A DNA stretch of 64,000 nucleotides from Brevibacterium picturae (GCF_900105045.1 NZ_LT629739.1:3720001-3784000), one strand, 5' to 3'; counted from the stretch's first letter, positions 53,131-63,183 are shown. Program-made: numbers and translations. The notes: generated by a model not told the origin, from the sequence alone.

Positions 53131-54281
53131 GAATCGTCTACGTGCTCGGAACTTCGACCGGGGGAGTCGGCACCCACGTGCGGGCTCTGGCCCGAGACGT
53201 CGCTGCGGACGGCCATGAACTCGGGGTCATCGGACCGGCCCAAACCGACGAACACTTCGGATTCTCCGCCCTGCCCGGAGTCCGCTTCGCAGCCCTGGAC
53301 ATGGGCACGGGAATCGGTGTGAGGGATGCTGCACTGATCACCCGGCTGCGAACCCTCATCGCCGGATTCGACGCCGACATCGTCCACGCCCACGGCTTCC
53401 GAGCCGGCTTCGTCGCACTGCTGGGCGCACGCACCATCGGGCACCGCCCCCGCCTGGTCATCAGCCTGCACAACCGGGCCAGCGGACGCGGACTGAGGGG
53501 CAGAATCGAAACCGGCATCGAGACGCTGCTGGCCAAAGGTGCGGACCTGACGCTCGGCGCCAGTGCCGATCTCGTGGTCCGGGCCCGGGAACTCGGCGCC
53601 CGCGATGCCCGGTTCCTGCCCGCCGCGGCCCCAGCGGTCCGCGCTGTCCCCGCCGAGGCGGCCCGGGCCACCCGCGCGGGGCTGGCCACGGAGTTCGGCT
53701 TCGGCGACGACGCCGTCATCGTGCTCTCCGTCGGGCGTGTCGCACCACAGAAGAACTACCCGATGCTCGTCCGGGCACTGGGCCACCTCGGCGAGGCTGA
53801 GTCAGAGGGCACACCGGAACTCGTGTTCCTCATTGCCGGGGCCGCAGACCGGACCGTCCTCGATCAGGTGGCCAGCCAGTACGAGGACCTCGCAGCCACC
53901 TCGGCGGTGCCGGCTCTGCATTTCCTCGGCCCTCGTGACGATGTCGCCGAGCTCAACGCCGCCGCCGATATCTACGTCCTCACCAGCGTCTGGGAAGCCC
54001 GCGCCCTCGTGCTGCAGGAGGCCCTCATCTCCGGCCGCGCCATCATCGCCACCGGCACCGGCGGCACGAGCGAACTCCTCGGCGAGGCAGGCATTCTCAT
54101 CGGCGACGATGACGACACAGGGCTGGCGGAAGCCATCGGTGAACTGGCCTCGGATCCCGCTCACCGGGCCGAGCTGGCGGCGCGTGCCCGGGCCCGCGGA
54201 GCCCGACTTCCCGATGAGGGAGAAGTGGCCAAAGAACTGGTGAGCATATACACGGAACTCATGCCCTCCCAGGTAGGGTAG
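53127..54281 (+). CDS. Glycosyltransferase family 4 (GT-B)
   Basis: 384 residues of a GT-B glycosyltransferase. N-terminal VLGTSTGGVGTHVRALARD, DADIVHAHGFRAGFVAL near residue 82, VLSVGRVAPQKNYPMLVRAL near 202, FLGPRDDVAELNAAADIYVL near 268 and the nucleotide-sugar site EARALVLQEALISGRAII near 289 are typical. It transfers a sugar onto a lipid or polysaccharide in the cytoplasm; acceptor unknown. ATG overlaps the murJ stop (ATGA), so it probably builds the substrate moved by this MurJ. Confidence 0.85.
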   Translation: MRIVYVLGTSTGGVGTHVRALARDVAADGHELGVIGPAQTDEHFGFSALPGVRFAALDMGTGIGVRDAALITRLRTLIAGFDADIVHAHGFRAGFVALLGARTIGHRPRLVISLHNRASGRGLRGRIETGIETLLAKGADLTLGASADLVVRARELGARDARFLPAAAPAVRAVPAEAARATRAGLATEFGFGDDAVIVLSVGRVAPQKNYPMLVRALGHLGEAESEGTPELVFLIAGAADRTVLDQVASQYEDLAATSAVPALHFLGPRDDVAELNAAADIYVLTSVWEARALVLQEALISGRAIIATGTGGTSELLGEAGILIGDDDDTGLAEAIGELASDPAHRAELAARARARGARLPDEGEVAKELVSIYTELMPSQVG

Positions 54282-54314
54282 AAGCAGCGTCGATCAAATG
54301 AAAAGGATGAGGAA

Positions 54315-55451
54315 ATGAGCGAATCCGGCGAGGTCCACCCACTCAGCGCAGACACGAGGATTCTGCATGTACTCGCCGAAACCACGGGTCCCGTCGTCGA
54401 AGTGGCGAAGCTCGCAGTGCTCGGCCATCTGCGCGCCGGCTTCAAGGTTGCAGTCGCCGCCCACCGGTCGATACTGGGCACCTTCGGTGTCCCCGAGGAA
54501 TTGGCGGACAACTTCCGCGAGATCGAGCTGGCGGCCAGACGACGCTTCACCCTGGCCGATCCCAATACCGCTTTCACCCTGCACAAGTACTACCAGCACG
54601 TGGACATCGTCCACGCCCACGGACTCCACGCTGCGACTCTCGCCGGACTCGCCTTCACCGGTCTGCCCGCGAAACTGCACCCGAAGGTCGTTGCGACGAT
54701 CGAATCATTCGACGCCGCCAATGTCATCGAGAAGACCGGCGCGGAGATCGTGGGCCGCACCTCGACCGCGCTTCTGGGCACCACCGAACCGGTCGTCGAC
54801 TACTTCGGGGAGAAGGTTCCCGTCGTTGAACGCGCCGAACTCGTTCACCCGGACATCGACGTCGACCTCACCGTCAGGACACCGCGTGCACAGGTGCGTC
54901 GGGAACTCGGTGTCGAAGAGGGCACGTGGATGATCGCCAGCCCCATCGCCCTGCGCGACCACACGGCCCTGGCCACGGTCCTCGACGCTGCCGACCAGAT
55001 CAACACGCAGCGACCCGGTCGTCCCGTCGTCACGGTGCTCACCGGTACCGGCAAAGACCGGAGCACGATCGAGTCCGCATTTGCCGACCGCAACGTCATC
55101 GTCGCCCCGGCCGGTGACCTCGTCGATGTGGCAGCCGCCGCAGACGTCGTCATCGCCAGCGAGACCATGACCGGACTCAGCCACGAGGACCTCATGCAGC
55201 TGTCGAAGCCGGCGGTCTTCATCGGCAACCCGAGACGCGCGGGCATCTGGGGAGCGGCGGCAAAGGCCGTCGACGCCGACGACACGGATGCACTTCTCAG
55301 TGAGATCAATCATCTTCTCGACGACCCCGCCGGACGTGGATCGCAGGCTGTGGCCGCGAAGAAGCGCGTCATCGACGTCAACAACGGTGCCGAGATCTCT
55401 GCGACTCTGCTTGATCTCTACGCCGAGGTCGCCGAATCGTCGGATTCGTGA
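54315..55451 (+). CDS. Glycosyltransferase-like protein
   Basis: 378 residues with a GT-B-like plan: [20 protein letters not shown] near residue 96, an [20 protein letters not shown] segment near 210 replacing the usual GRL-K site, and [20 protein letters not shown] near 275. It resembles the upstream family 4 enzyme but its second half is more divergent. ATG 54315 follows AAAAGGATGAGGAA. Likely acts with the neighbouring enzyme in an envelope pathway. Confidence 0.7.
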   Translation: MSESGEVHPLSADTRILHVLAETTGPVVEVAKLAVLGHLRAGFKVAVAAHRSILGTFGVPEELADNFREIELAARRRFTLADPNTAFTLHKYYQHVDIVHAHGLHAATLAGLAFTGLPAKLHPKVVATIESFDAANVIEKTGAEIVGRTSTALLGTTEPVVDYFGEKVPVVERAELVHPDIDVDLTVRTPRAQVRRELGVEEGTWMIASPIALRDHTALATVLDAADQINTQRPGRPVVTVLTGTGKDRSTIESAFADRNVIVAPAGDLVDVAAAADVVIASETMTGLSHEDLMQLSKPAVFIGNPRRAGIWGAAAKAVDADDTDALLSEINHLLDDPAGRGSQAVAAKKRVIDVNNGAEISATLLDLYAEVAESSDS

Positions 55452-55461
55452 GCCCGGCTTT

Positions 55462-55469
55462 GATAGAAT
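55462..55469 (+). promoter_or_regulatory. Extended -10 promoter for pyrG
   Basis: TGATAGAAT (TG at 55461-55462 with hexamer TAGAAT 55464-55469) is an extended -10. A start about 8 nt on falls at the GTGGTG starts of pyrG, suggesting a leaderless mRNA. No strong -35. Confidence 0.45.
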
Positions 55470-55477
55470 CAAATCCC

Positions 55478-57142
55478 GTGGTGAATCGAACTGGCCCAGG
55501 CGGCACAAATACGGCAAAGCACATCTTCGTCACGGGAGGCGTTGCCTCTTCGTTGGGCAAGGGACTGACGGCTTCGAGCCTCGGTCACCTGCTCACTCAG
55601 CGCGGACTCTCGGTAGCAATGCAGAAGCTGGATCCCTACCTCAATGTGGATCCGGGAACCATGAATCCCTTCCAGCACGGCGAGGTCTTCGTCACCGAAG
55701 ACGGTGCTGAGACCGACCTCGACATCGGCCATTACGAACGTTTCCTCGACGTCGATCTCGACGGCGCAGCCAATGTGACGACCGGGCAGGTCTACTCCTC
55801 GGTCATCGCCAAGGAGCGTCGCGGGGCCTACCTCGGCGACACCGTTCAAGTCATCCCGCACATCACCGACGAGATCAAGTCGCGGATGCGGGCCCAGGCC
55901 GAACGTCCCGTCGACGAACGCCCCGATGTCATCATCACCGAGATCGGCGGAACGGTCGGTGACATCGAATCCCAGCCCTTCCTCGAGGCCGCACGTCAGG
56001 TCCGGCACGACATCGGCCGCGACAAGGTGTTCTTCATCCACGTGTCCCTGGTTCCGTATCTCGGGCCCTCCGGTGAGCTGAAGACGAAGCCGACCCAGCA
56101 CTCGGTGGCGGCACTGCGCTCGATCGGCATCCAGCCCGACGCGATCGTGCTGCGCTCCGACCGCGAGCTTCCGGACTCGATCCGTACGAAGATCGCCTCG
56201 TCGTGTGACGTGGAATCCGACGCGGTCGTGTCCTGTGTGGACGCTCCGAGCATCTATGACATTCCGAAGGTCCTCCATGACGGTGGTCTCGACGTCTACG
56301 TGATCCGTCGGCTCAACCTGCCCTTCCGCGACGTCAACTGGACGAAGTGGGACTGGGTGCTCGAACGCGTCCACAATCCTGAACACCATGTGCGCATCGG
56401 CATCGTCGGCAAGTACATCGACCTTCCCGACGCCTACCTATCGGTCACCGAGGCGCTGCGATCCGGCGGCTTCGCCAATGACGCCCGGGTCAAGGTCGAG
56501 TGGATCCAGTCCGATGACTGTGACACCGAAGCCGGCGCACGCGAGCGTCTGTCGGGTCTCGACGCGATCTGCGTGCCCGGCGGCTTCGGCATCCGCGGCA
56601 TCGACGGCAAACTCGGAGCGCTGAAATACGCACGGACCAACGGCCTTCCGACCCTGGGACTGTGCCTGGGCCTGCAGTGCATGGTCATCGAGTACGCACG
56701 CAACGTGGCCGGCATCGACGAGGCCTCATCGTCCGAATTCGATCCCGACTCACAGGCACCGGTCATCGCGACGATGGCCGAACAGCTCTCCATCGTCGAA
56801 GGCGAGGGCGACCTGGGCGGAACCATGCGACTGGGAACCTATGAGGCGAAACTCGATGAGGGAAGCGTCGTCGCAGGAGTCTACGACTCGACGCTCATCA
56901 CCGAACGCCACCGGCACCGCTACGAGGTCAACAACACCTACCGTGACGAACTGGCCACGGCCGGTCTGCGTTTCTCGGGCACCTCACCCAGCGGTGAGCT
57001 CGTGGAATTCGTGGAGCTGCCGGAATCCGAGCACCCCTACTACGTGGCGACCCAGGCTCACCCCGAGCTCAAGTCACGCCCGACCAAGCCCCACCCGCTG
57101 TTCGCCGGACTCGTGGCAGCGGCCCTGAAGGCCAAGAAGTAG
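55478..57142 (+). CDS. pyrG: CTP synthase
   Basis: About 554 residues; amidates UTP to CTP with glutamine. The synthetase domain opens [20 protein letters not shown] and includes [16 protein letters not shown]; the glutamine amidotransferase half has GGFGIRG near residue 370, the nucleophile in [17 protein letters not shown] near 395 and the His/Glu pair in [15 protein letters not shown] near 530. Start is uncertain: GTG 55478 or 55481 gives the family N terminus and fits a leaderless start, while GTG 55448 overlaps the upstream stop (coupling) and adds 10 residues. Confidence 0.95.
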   Translation: MVNRTGPGGTNTAKHIFVTGGVASSLGKGLTASSLGHLLTQRGLSVAMQKLDPYLNVDPGTMNPFQHGEVFVTEDGAETDLDIGHYERFLDVDLDGAANVTTGQVYSSVIAKERRGAYLGDTVQVIPHITDEIKSRMRAQAERPVDERPDVIITEIGGTVGDIESQPFLEAARQVRHDIGRDKVFFIHVSLVPYLGPSGELKTKPTQHSVAALRSIGIQPDAIVLRSDRELPDSIRTKIASSCDVESDAVVSCVDAPSIYDIPKVLHDGGLDVYVIRRLNLPFRDVNWTKWDWVLERVHNPEHHVRIGIVGKYIDLPDAYLSVTEALRSGGFANDARVKVEWIQSDDCDTEAGARERLSGLDAICVPGGFGIRGIDGKLGALKYARTNGLPTLGLCLGLQCMVIEYARNVAGIDEASSSEFDPDSQAPVIATMAEQLSIVEGEGDLGGTMRLGTYEAKLDEGSVVAGVYDSTLITERHRHRYEVNNTYRDELATAGLRFSGTSPSGELVEFVELPESEHPYYVATQAHPELKSRPTKPHPLFAGLVAAALKAKK

Positions 57143-57153
57143 GCAGGACTCAC

Positions 57154-57819
57154 GTGAGCGATCTGCACGACGAGGCCTATACGCCGACCATCACCGCCTC
57201 CGACGTGGTTTACCACGGGGCTGTGTGGAACATTCGGCGTGAGACCTTCGACCTGCCCGAAGCCACCGGGCTGGTGCGCGACATGATGGCCCACAACGGT
57301 GCCGTGGCCATCGCCTGTGTGGATGAGCAGGAGAAAATCCTGCTCATCCAGCAGTATCGCCACCCCGTCCGGGCCAGGCTCTGGGAGGTTCCGGCCGGTC
57401 TCCTCGACGTGCCTGGAGAGGCACTCATCGATGCGGCCAAACGCGAACTGGCAGAGGAAGCCGATCTGCGCGCCGGACGGTGGGAAGTGCTCACCGACTC
57501 CTGCCTGACCCCCGGCGGCAGCAGCGAATCGATTCGGCTGTACCTGGCCAGGGACCTCGAACTCGTCGCAGACGAGGACCTGCACGAACGCAGTGAAGAG
57601 GAAGCCGGCTTCAAGTTCCGGTGGGCCAGTCTCGACGAAGCCCTCGAGGCGGTGAGTGCGGGCGAGATCACGAATTCGATCGCGCAGTTGGCGATCCTGC
57701 AGGTGGCGCGCATCCTGCGCGCCGAAGCCGCCGGCGAGTCCACCAGAACCCGCAGCGTCGATGCGCCTCGGCGGCTCATCGACGGTCGTGAGAGTTCTTC
57801 AGACCGTCCTCGGGACTGA
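57154..57819 (+). CDS. NUDIX hydrolase, ADP-ribose pyrophosphatase-like
   Basis: 221 residues; expected to cleave ADP-ribose to AMP and ribose 5-phosphate. The Nudix helix GEALIDAAKRELAEEADL near residue 88, preceded by WEVPAGLLDVP, carries the metal-binding glutamates; Asp stands where the motif normally has its last glycine (EEADL instead of EExGL). LLIQQYRHPVRARLWE is typical of ADPRase enzymes and this position is Rv1700 in M. tuberculosis. The last 40 residues are a non-conserved basic tail. GTG 57154. Confidence 0.88.
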   Translation: MSDLHDEAYTPTITASDVVYHGAVWNIRRETFDLPEATGLVRDMMAHNGAVAIACVDEQEKILLIQQYRHPVRARLWEVPAGLLDVPGEALIDAAKRELAEEADLRAGRWEVLTDSCLTPGGSSESIRLYLARDLELVADEDLHERSEEEAGFKFRWASLDEALEAVSAGEITNSIAQLAILQVARILRAEAAGESTRTRSVDAPRRLIDGRESSSDRPRD

Positions 57820-57828
57820 GGCCTTCCC

Positions 57829-58776
57829 ATGGCCCGGCACGGTGCCGAACTGCTTCCCGAATTGCCGCAGTCGCTGGCCCGGGCCTTCGAAACCTACCTG
57901 AACTCCCTGCGGTTCGAACGGGGGCTGTCGCGGAACTCCATCGACGCCTACGCCCGCGATCTGGCCAGGTACGGAACCTGGCTGAACGGGCAGGGGATCG
58001 GCCGCCTCGTCGAGGTGACACGCACACAGGTCGAAGCATATTCACTGCATCTGCTCGATGAGAGCCTGGCGCCGCGGACCCGCGCACGAGCACTGGTTGC
58101 GGTGCGCCGGTTCCACGGGTTCGCCCTCGGCGAGGGGCTGGCAGCCACCGATCCGGCCTCCGATGTCAGCCCACCCCAGGAGGGACTGCGTCTGCCCAAG
58201 GCCCTGTCCGTCGACGATGTCGAGGCGATGTTGGCGACGGCGGCGGGGGAGGAGCCCGCGCAGATCCGGGCGGCCGCACTGCTGGAGCTGCTCTACGCGA
58301 CGGGTGCACGGATCTCCGAGGCCGTCGGGGTCGATCTCGACGATGTGGATCTCGAGACCAGCCTTGTGCGCCTCTACGGCAAGGGCGGGAAGGAACGGAT
58401 CGTGCCCTTCGGCTCCCATGCGGCTACGGCACTGGGCGCCTGGGTGTCACGGACCCGGCCGAGCATGGCGGCGAAGGCCAGGACAGCGGCCCCGGCCGGG
58501 GCCCTGTTCCTCAACGCGCGAGGGACGCGCCTGTCACGCCAAACCGCGTGGCAGATCGTCAAGGACGCAGGGGAACTGGCCGGGCTGGAAGCCGAAGTCT
58601 CGCCGCACACATTCCGCCACTCCTTCGCGACACACCTGTTGGAGGGCGGGGCCGATATCCGCGTCGTCCAGGAACTGCTGGGACACGCGTCGGTCACCAC
58701 CACGCAGATCTACACCAAGGTGTCGGAGGAAACATTGCGGGAAGTGTACGCGACCTCTCACCCCCGGGCACGGTAG
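57829..58776 (+). CDS. xerD: Site-specific tyrosine recombinase XerD
   Basis: 315 residues; works with XerC at dif to resolve chromosome dimers at division. N-terminal SAM-like domain ([20 protein letters not shown]), then catalytic Arg in [20 protein letters not shown] near residue 160, Lys in [34 protein letters not shown] near 262, [13 protein letters not shown] with the nucleophile Tyr near 299. All five catalytic positions appear present. ATG 57829 lies 9 bp after the NUDIX gene. Its place before parA-scpAB and the chromosomal context favour the housekeeping enzyme over an integrase. Confidence 0.92.
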   Translation: MARHGAELLPELPQSLARAFETYLNSLRFERGLSRNSIDAYARDLARYGTWLNGQGIGRLVEVTRTQVEAYSLHLLDESLAPRTRARALVAVRRFHGFALGEGLAATDPASDVSPPQEGLRLPKALSVDDVEAMLATAAGEEPAQIRAAALLELLYATGARISEAVGVDLDDVDLETSLVRLYGKGGKERIVPFGSHAATALGAWVSRTRPSMAAKARTAAPAGALFLNARGTRLSRQTAWQIVKDAGELAGLEAEVSPHTFRHSFATHLLEGGADIRVVQELLGHASVTTTQIYTKVSEETLREVYATSHPRAR

Positions 58777-58812
58777 GGTTGGAGCCAAGAGCAACGAAAG
58801 GTGGCCATCCGA

Positions 58813-59682
58813 GTGATGAATTCGCAACAGGCGTTGGATATCCCCAAGTCGACATCCACTGACCCTGAGCAGGACTTCGACGATCCAGCACCGCTGGACA
58901 CTCATGGGCCCGCCCGCGTCATCGCGATGGTCAACCAGAAGGGCGGCGTCGGCAAAACGACCTCGTCGATCAACCTCGGTGCCTCTCTGGCCGCCTACGG
59001 TCGCAAAATGCTCCTCGTCGACTTCGACCCGCAGGGCGCCCTGTCGGTCGGCCTGGGCATCAACCCCTACGAACTCGAGATCAGCGTCTACAACTTGCTG
59101 ATGAACTCGCGCCTGGATCCCCACGAGGTCATCGTCGGCACCGATTTCGACAACATCGACATCATCCCGGCCAACATCGACCTCTCCGCCGCCGAAGTCC
59201 AGCTCGTGGGCGAAGTGGCCCGTGAGCAGATCCTCTCCCGCGTGCTGTCCAAGGTCACCGACGAATACGACGTCATCCTCATCGACTGCCAGCCGTCCCT
59301 GGGGCTGCTGACCGTCAACGCTCTGACCGCCGCACACGGTGTCATCATTCCCCTCGAAACCGAGTTCTTCGCCCTCCGCGGTGTCGCGCTGCTGGTGGAG
59401 ACCATCGAGAAGATCCAGGACCGGCTCAATCCCTCCCTCGTCGTCGACGGGATCCTGGCCACGATGTACGACTCCCGCACGCTGCACTCGAAAGAGGTCA
59501 TGACGCGGGTGACAGAGGCCTTCGATGACAAGGTCTTCGACACGGTCATCAACCGCACCGTGAAGTTCCCGGACGCCTCGGTCGCGGCCGAGCCGATCAC
59601 GAGCTTTGCTCCCAAACACGCGGGCTCGGAAGCCTATCGTCGCCTGGCCAGGGAGCTCATCGCCCGCGGAGGCGCGCCCTGA
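58813..59682 (+). CDS. parA: ParA-family ATPase (chromosome/cell organisation)
   Basis: 289 residues; deviant Walker A MVNQKGGVGKTTSSINLGAS near residue 37, VDFDPQGALSVGLG and ILIDCQPSLGLLTVNAL follow. ParA-like ATPase in the Rv1708 position beside scpA and scpB, not the oriC-linked parA. An almost perfect ribosome site GAAAGGTGG (58796-58804) supports GTG 58813 or ATG 58816; the longer GTG 58801 start lies inside that site. A TAGGGT at 58774 may be the -10. Confidence 0.88.
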   Translation: MMNSQQALDIPKSTSTDPEQDFDDPAPLDTHGPARVIAMVNQKGGVGKTTSSINLGASLAAYGRKMLLVDFDPQGALSVGLGINPYELEISVYNLLMNSRLDPHEVIVGTDFDNIDIIPANIDLSAAEVQLVGEVAREQILSRVLSKVTDEYDVILIDCQPSLGLLTVNALTAAHGVIIPLETEFFALRGVALLVETIEKIQDRLNPSLVVDGILATMYDSRTLHSKEVMTRVTEAFDDKVFDTVINRTVKFPDASVAAEPITSFAPKHAGSEAYRRLARELIARGGAP

Positions 59683-60551
59683 GCGAGACCGTCCACGAGG
59701 GGGAGACTGATGCTGCCTCTCAAGGGTTCCAGGTAGAGCTGGAGAACTTCTCCGGTCCCTTCGACCTGCTCCTCGGCCTGATCTCCAAACGTCGTCTCGA
59801 CGTCACAGAGATCGCCCTCGCCGAGGTGACCGATGAGTTCATCGCGTACACAACCAGCCTCAGCGAACGAGCCGGCGCCAAGGCCGGTTCCAGCCTCGCC
59901 GAGATCTCCCAGTTCCTGCTCGTGGCCGCGACCCTCCTCGACCTCAAGACGGCGCGACTGCTGCCGAACGAGGACGGAGAGGAAGAACTCGACCTCGAAC
60001 TGCTCGAGGCCCGCGACCTCCTGTTCGCCCGGCTCCTGCAATACCGGGCCTATAAGTCCGTGAGCAGGTTCTTCGCCGAAGCCATGGCCGCCGGATCGAT
60101 CAGGGCCCCACGCAGCGTGGGACTCGAACCCGAGTTCCAGGACGTGCTGCCGCCGCTTGAGATCCACATCGGCCCCGGTGAGTTGGCGGGACTCTATGCA
60201 ACCGTGCTCCAACGCGACCACACGCCCCCGAGCGTCGCCGTCGACCACATCCACCTGCCGCTGGTCAGCGTCTCCGAGCAGCGCGGTCACATCCTCGGCC
60301 TGCTGCGGGCAGGGGACCTCGACTTCCAGAGACTCCTCGACACCGCCGACAACACGCTCGTCGTCGTCGCCCGGTTCCTGGCGCTGCTCGAACTGTTCAA
60401 AGTCGGCCTCTGTGATTTCACGCAGGAGGAGCCTCTCGGACCGCTGCTGATCTCTCGCACAGAATCCACCGACGGCGTCGACCTGCGCACCGAAGGGGAG
60501 TGGGACGGCGGCACCGAACCTGTCCACGACGAGGAAGAGGGAACTGCATGA
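59679..60551 (+). CDS. scpA: Segregation and condensation protein A, with CTG start
   Basis: 290 residues if started at CTG 59679; the kleisin subunit bridging SMC heads with ScpB. The family N terminus FQVELENFSGPFDLLLGLIS lies near residues 17-36, upstream of the first ATG/GTG/TTG in frame (GTG 59826), so that later start would delete the conserved SMC-binding region. CTG 59679 overlaps the parA stop (CTGA), and GGAGG at 59668-59672 gives a 6-nt spacing. Other family segments are LLVAATLLDLKTARLLPNE and LFARLLQYRAYKSVSRFF. Ends by overlapping scpB (ATGA). Confidence 0.88.
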   Translation: MSETVHEGETDAASQGFQVELENFSGPFDLLLGLISKRRLDVTEIALAEVTDEFIAYTTSLSERAGAKAGSSLAEISQFLLVAATLLDLKTARLLPNEDGEEELDLELLEARDLLFARLLQYRAYKSVSRFFAEAMAAGSIRAPRSVGLEPEFQDVLPPLEIHIGPGELAGLYATVLQRDHTPPSVAVDHIHLPLVSVSEQRGHILGLLRAGDLDFQRLLDTADNTLVVVARFLALLELFKVGLCDFTQEEPLGPLLISRTESTDGVDLRTEGEWDGGTEPVHDEEEGTA

Positions 60552-61180
60552 TCGACGATGAGATTCTGGCCGGGATCGAAGCGGTCCTCATGATCAGCGA
60601 CTCCACGGTATCGGCGAATGAGCTGGCCACTGCCCTCGGCCTCGACGAGGACACCGTCACAGACGCCATCGCCGAGCTCAAGGCCGACTACGACGGCCGG
60701 GACGGCAGCCGACAGCGCGGGTTCGAACTCCGTCTGGTCGCCGGAGGCTTCCGCATCTTCTCCCGCGGGGACTATCACGAGATCGTCAAGGACTTCCTGA
60801 CCTCGGGACAGAGCGCGAAACTCTCCCAGGCAGCACTCGAGACCCTCGCCGTCATCGCCTACCGCCAGCCGATCTCGCGGCCGCGCATCGCCGCCATCCG
60901 CGGGGTCAGCGTCGACGGCGTCATCCGTACCCTGCTCCTGCGCGGACTCATCGTCGAAGCGGGCAAGGAAGCGACCACCTCGGCGCTGCTCTACACCACC
61001 ACCCACCAGTTCCTCGACGCCCTGGGCATGAACAGCATCGACGACCTGCCGGAGATCGCTCCGTACCTCCCGGAGGACTCCGACGTCGCCGAATTGGGCG
61101 CCGACAATTCCGAGGTTCTGGCCACGGCCGACGACGAGATGTCCGATCTCGACGACGAGATGTCACGAGTTGACGATTGA
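60548..61180 (+). CDS. scpB: Segregation and condensation protein B
   Basis: 210 residues; winged-helix dimer partner of ScpA in the SMC complex. IEAVLMISDSTVSANELATAL near residue 9, AKLSQAALETLAVIAYRQPI near 92 and RIAAIRGVSVDGVIRTLLLRG near 115 are family signatures. ATG 60548 overlaps the scpA stop and has GAGGAAGAGG upstream. A C-terminal tail of about 40 residues is acidic, ending in repeats of SDLDDEMS. Confidence 0.93.
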   Translation: MIDDEILAGIEAVLMISDSTVSANELATALGLDEDTVTDAIAELKADYDGRDGSRQRGFELRLVAGGFRIFSRGDYHEIVKDFLTSGQSAKLSQAALETLAVIAYRQPISRPRIAAIRGVSVDGVIRTLLLRGLIVEAGKEATTSALLYTTTHQFLDALGMNSIDDLPEIAPYLPEDSDVAELGADNSEVLATADDEMSDLDDEMSRVDD

Positions 61181-61198
61181 TTTGAGAGAATGGACATT

Positions 61199-62059
61199 AT
61201 GAGTCCATACCGTGATCCCCGAGCGCCAGGCGGGCGCAACAATCGTCCGACCCGAAAACAGCGATCCAGCACCGCTTCAAAGAGCTCTCAGCGGTCGCAG
61301 TCAGGCGCGGGCGAGAAGTCGGACGCCCATGTCAGCGGGGGTGTGAGACTGCAGAAGATCCTCGCCGAGGCGGGCCTGGGCTCACGTCGCGCATGTGAGC
61401 AGCTCATCCTCGAAGGACGGGTGGAAGTCGACGGATCCCTGGTGACCGAGCTGGGCACCCGAATCGACCCCGAGACCCAGTCCGTGTACGTGGACACAAT
61501 GAGAATTTCGACACAGACCCAGAAGGTCTACCTGGTTCTGAACAAGCCTGCAGGTGTCGTGTCGACGATGAGCGATCCGGACGGTCGCCGCTGCTTGGCC
61601 GACTATGTCGGCAACCGAGTCGAGCGACTCTTTCACGTCGGCCGCCTCGACACCGAGACCGAGGGACTCATCCTGCTGACCAATGACGGAGAGCTGAGCA
61701 ACCGCCTGGCCCATCCGCGCTACGAGATCCCGAAGACCTACCTGGCCCAGGTCAAGGGACAGCTGGCCAAGGACGTGAGCTCTCGACTCAAGGCCGGCCT
61801 CGACCTCGAGGACGGCTTCGTCAAAGTTGATGACTTCAAACTCGTTGACTCGACACCCGGCAAGTCCGTTGTCGAGCTGACACTCCACTCGGGCCGCAAC
61901 CGCATCGTGCGTCGCCTGCTCAAAGAGGTCGGCAACCCGGTCGAGCGCCTGGTGCGGATCAAGTTCGGTCCCATCACACTGGACGAACAGAAACAGGGCA
62001 AGATCCGCCCGCTGCGTTCAGACGAGATCGGCGAGCTCTTCGAGGCCGTCGGCTTGTGA
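61199..62059 (+). CDS. rluB: 23S rRNA pseudouridine synthase, RluB/RsuA family
   Basis: 286 residues. A basic disordered N terminus of about 45 residues, an S4 domain (VRLQKILAEAGLGSRRACEQ, then LILEGRVEVDG), then the catalytic domain with VGRLDTETEGLILLTNDGEL near residue 148 holding the catalytic Asp, and SGRNRIVRRLLKEVGNPVE near 232. Modifies uridine in 23S rRNA helix 80-95 in relatives. ATG 61199 has GAGAGA 10 nt upstream; ATG 61190 abuts that site and is less likely. Confidence 0.92.
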   Translation: MSPYRDPRAPGGRNNRPTRKQRSSTASKSSQRSQSGAGEKSDAHVSGGVRLQKILAEAGLGSRRACEQLILEGRVEVDGSLVTELGTRIDPETQSVYVDTMRISTQTQKVYLVLNKPAGVVSTMSDPDGRRCLADYVGNRVERLFHVGRLDTETEGLILLTNDGELSNRLAHPRYEIPKTYLAQVKGQLAKDVSSRLKAGLDLEDGFVKVDDFKLVDSTPGKSVVELTLHSGRNRIVRRLLKEVGNPVERLVRIKFGPITLDEQKQGKIRPLRSDEIGELFEAVGL

Positions 62060-63183
62060 GAATCCACATCATCGGCACCGGTCTGCTGGGCGCAAGCCTC
62101 GGACTGGCGCTGAGCGCACAGAACCACCAGGTCAGCCTCGAAGACACCTCACCGACGGCTCAGCAGCTGGCGGCCGATCTGGGGGCAGGGCAGGTCCTGA
62201 ACACCACCTCGGCGGCCGATGCTCGCGGAGCTGGTTCAACCGACGGTGATCCGCAGATCGTCGTCGTCGCCACTCCGCCGGATGTTGCCGCCCAGACCAT
62301 TGCAGCGGCCCTTTCGCACTACCCGAACGCCACGGTCACGGATGTCGCCAGCGTCAAGACCCGCCTGCTCGAAACGGTGCGCGAACTCGTCGCACCGGCC
62401 GAGCTCGACCGCTACATCGGGTGCCACCCGATGGCGGGACGGGAGAAGTCGGGAGCGATCGCTGCGCGTTCGGATCTGTTCACGGCCCGACCCTGGGTGA
62501 TCTGCTCGGACGAGGACACACCGTCGGAGCGCCTCGGCGAGGTCGTGGCGATGGCGGAGGCCACCGGCGCCTCGGTCATCCACCTCGATCCGCGCATCCA
62601 CGATGCCGCGGTCGCGAAGGTCTCCCACGTGCCGCAGGTCATCGCCTCTCTGGTCGCCTCTCAGCTGCGCCACGCGCCCTTGGACGAGATTGAGTTGGCC
62701 GGGCAGGGGCTGCGAGACGTCACCCGGATCGCGGCCTCGGATCCTCGTCTGTGGACGCAGATATTGGCCGGGAATTCCGAGGAGGTCCGCTCGGTGCTGC
62801 TGGATCTGCGGACTGAACTCGACGAGGTCATCACGGCCTTGGAGCTGGGACCGGGATCGACCGGTGCGCTGGCGAAGGCCATCGCCCTGGGCAATGAGGG
62901 ACACGATCGAATCCCGGGCAAGCACGGACAGGCTCCGACCAAATATGCTGTAGTCACGATCTTGGTCCCCGATACCCCGGGAACCCTGGCCACACTGTTC
63001 AAGGACATCGGTGACCTCGACATCAACGTCGAGGACTTCCGGATGGACCACGCACCGGGTCAGAAGCTCGGAATCGTCGATGTCTCGGTGGTGCCGGCCA
63101 CCCAGCAGGAACTTGAAACCGGATTGTTGTCGAAGGGATGGCAGATTCCCGAATCCGCCATCGAGAAAGAGGGAATTGCATGA
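62056..63183 (+). CDS. tyrA: Prephenate dehydrogenase with ACT domain
   Basis: 375 residues; makes 4-hydroxyphenylpyruvate for tyrosine. The NAD(P) motif IIGTGLLGASLGLALS begins at residue 5, GCHPMAGREKSGAIAAR near 123 carries the catalytic histidine, and the C-terminal ACT domain (VTILVPDTPGTLATLFKDIG near 302) would bind tyrosine as feedback inhibitor. GTG 62056 overlaps the rluB stop, and ATGA joins it to cmk. A tyrA-cmk neighbourhood is also known in other high-GC Gram-positives. Confidence 0.92.
   Translation: MRIHIIGTGLLGASLGLALSAQNHQVSLEDTSPTAQQLAADLGAGQVLNTTSAADARGAGSTDGDPQIVVVATPPDVAAQTIAAALSHYPNATVTDVASVKTRLLETVRELVAPAELDRYIGCHPMAGREKSGAIAARSDLFTARPWVICSDEDTPSERLGEVVAMAEATGASVIHLDPRIHDAAVAKVSHVPQVIASLVASQLRHAPLDEIELAGQGLRDVTRIAASDPRLWTQILAGNSEEVRSVLLDLRTELDEVITALELGPGSTGALAKAIALGNEGHDRIPGKHGQAPTKYAVVTILVPDTPGTLATLFKDIGDLDINVEDFRMDHAPGQKLGIVDVSVVPATQQELETGLLSKGWQIPESAIEKEGIA

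Noticed and set aside
57829-58776. Phage or island integrase
   Set aside because: XerD-type sequence in the conserved xerD-parA-scpA position with no attachment site or mobile genes nearby.
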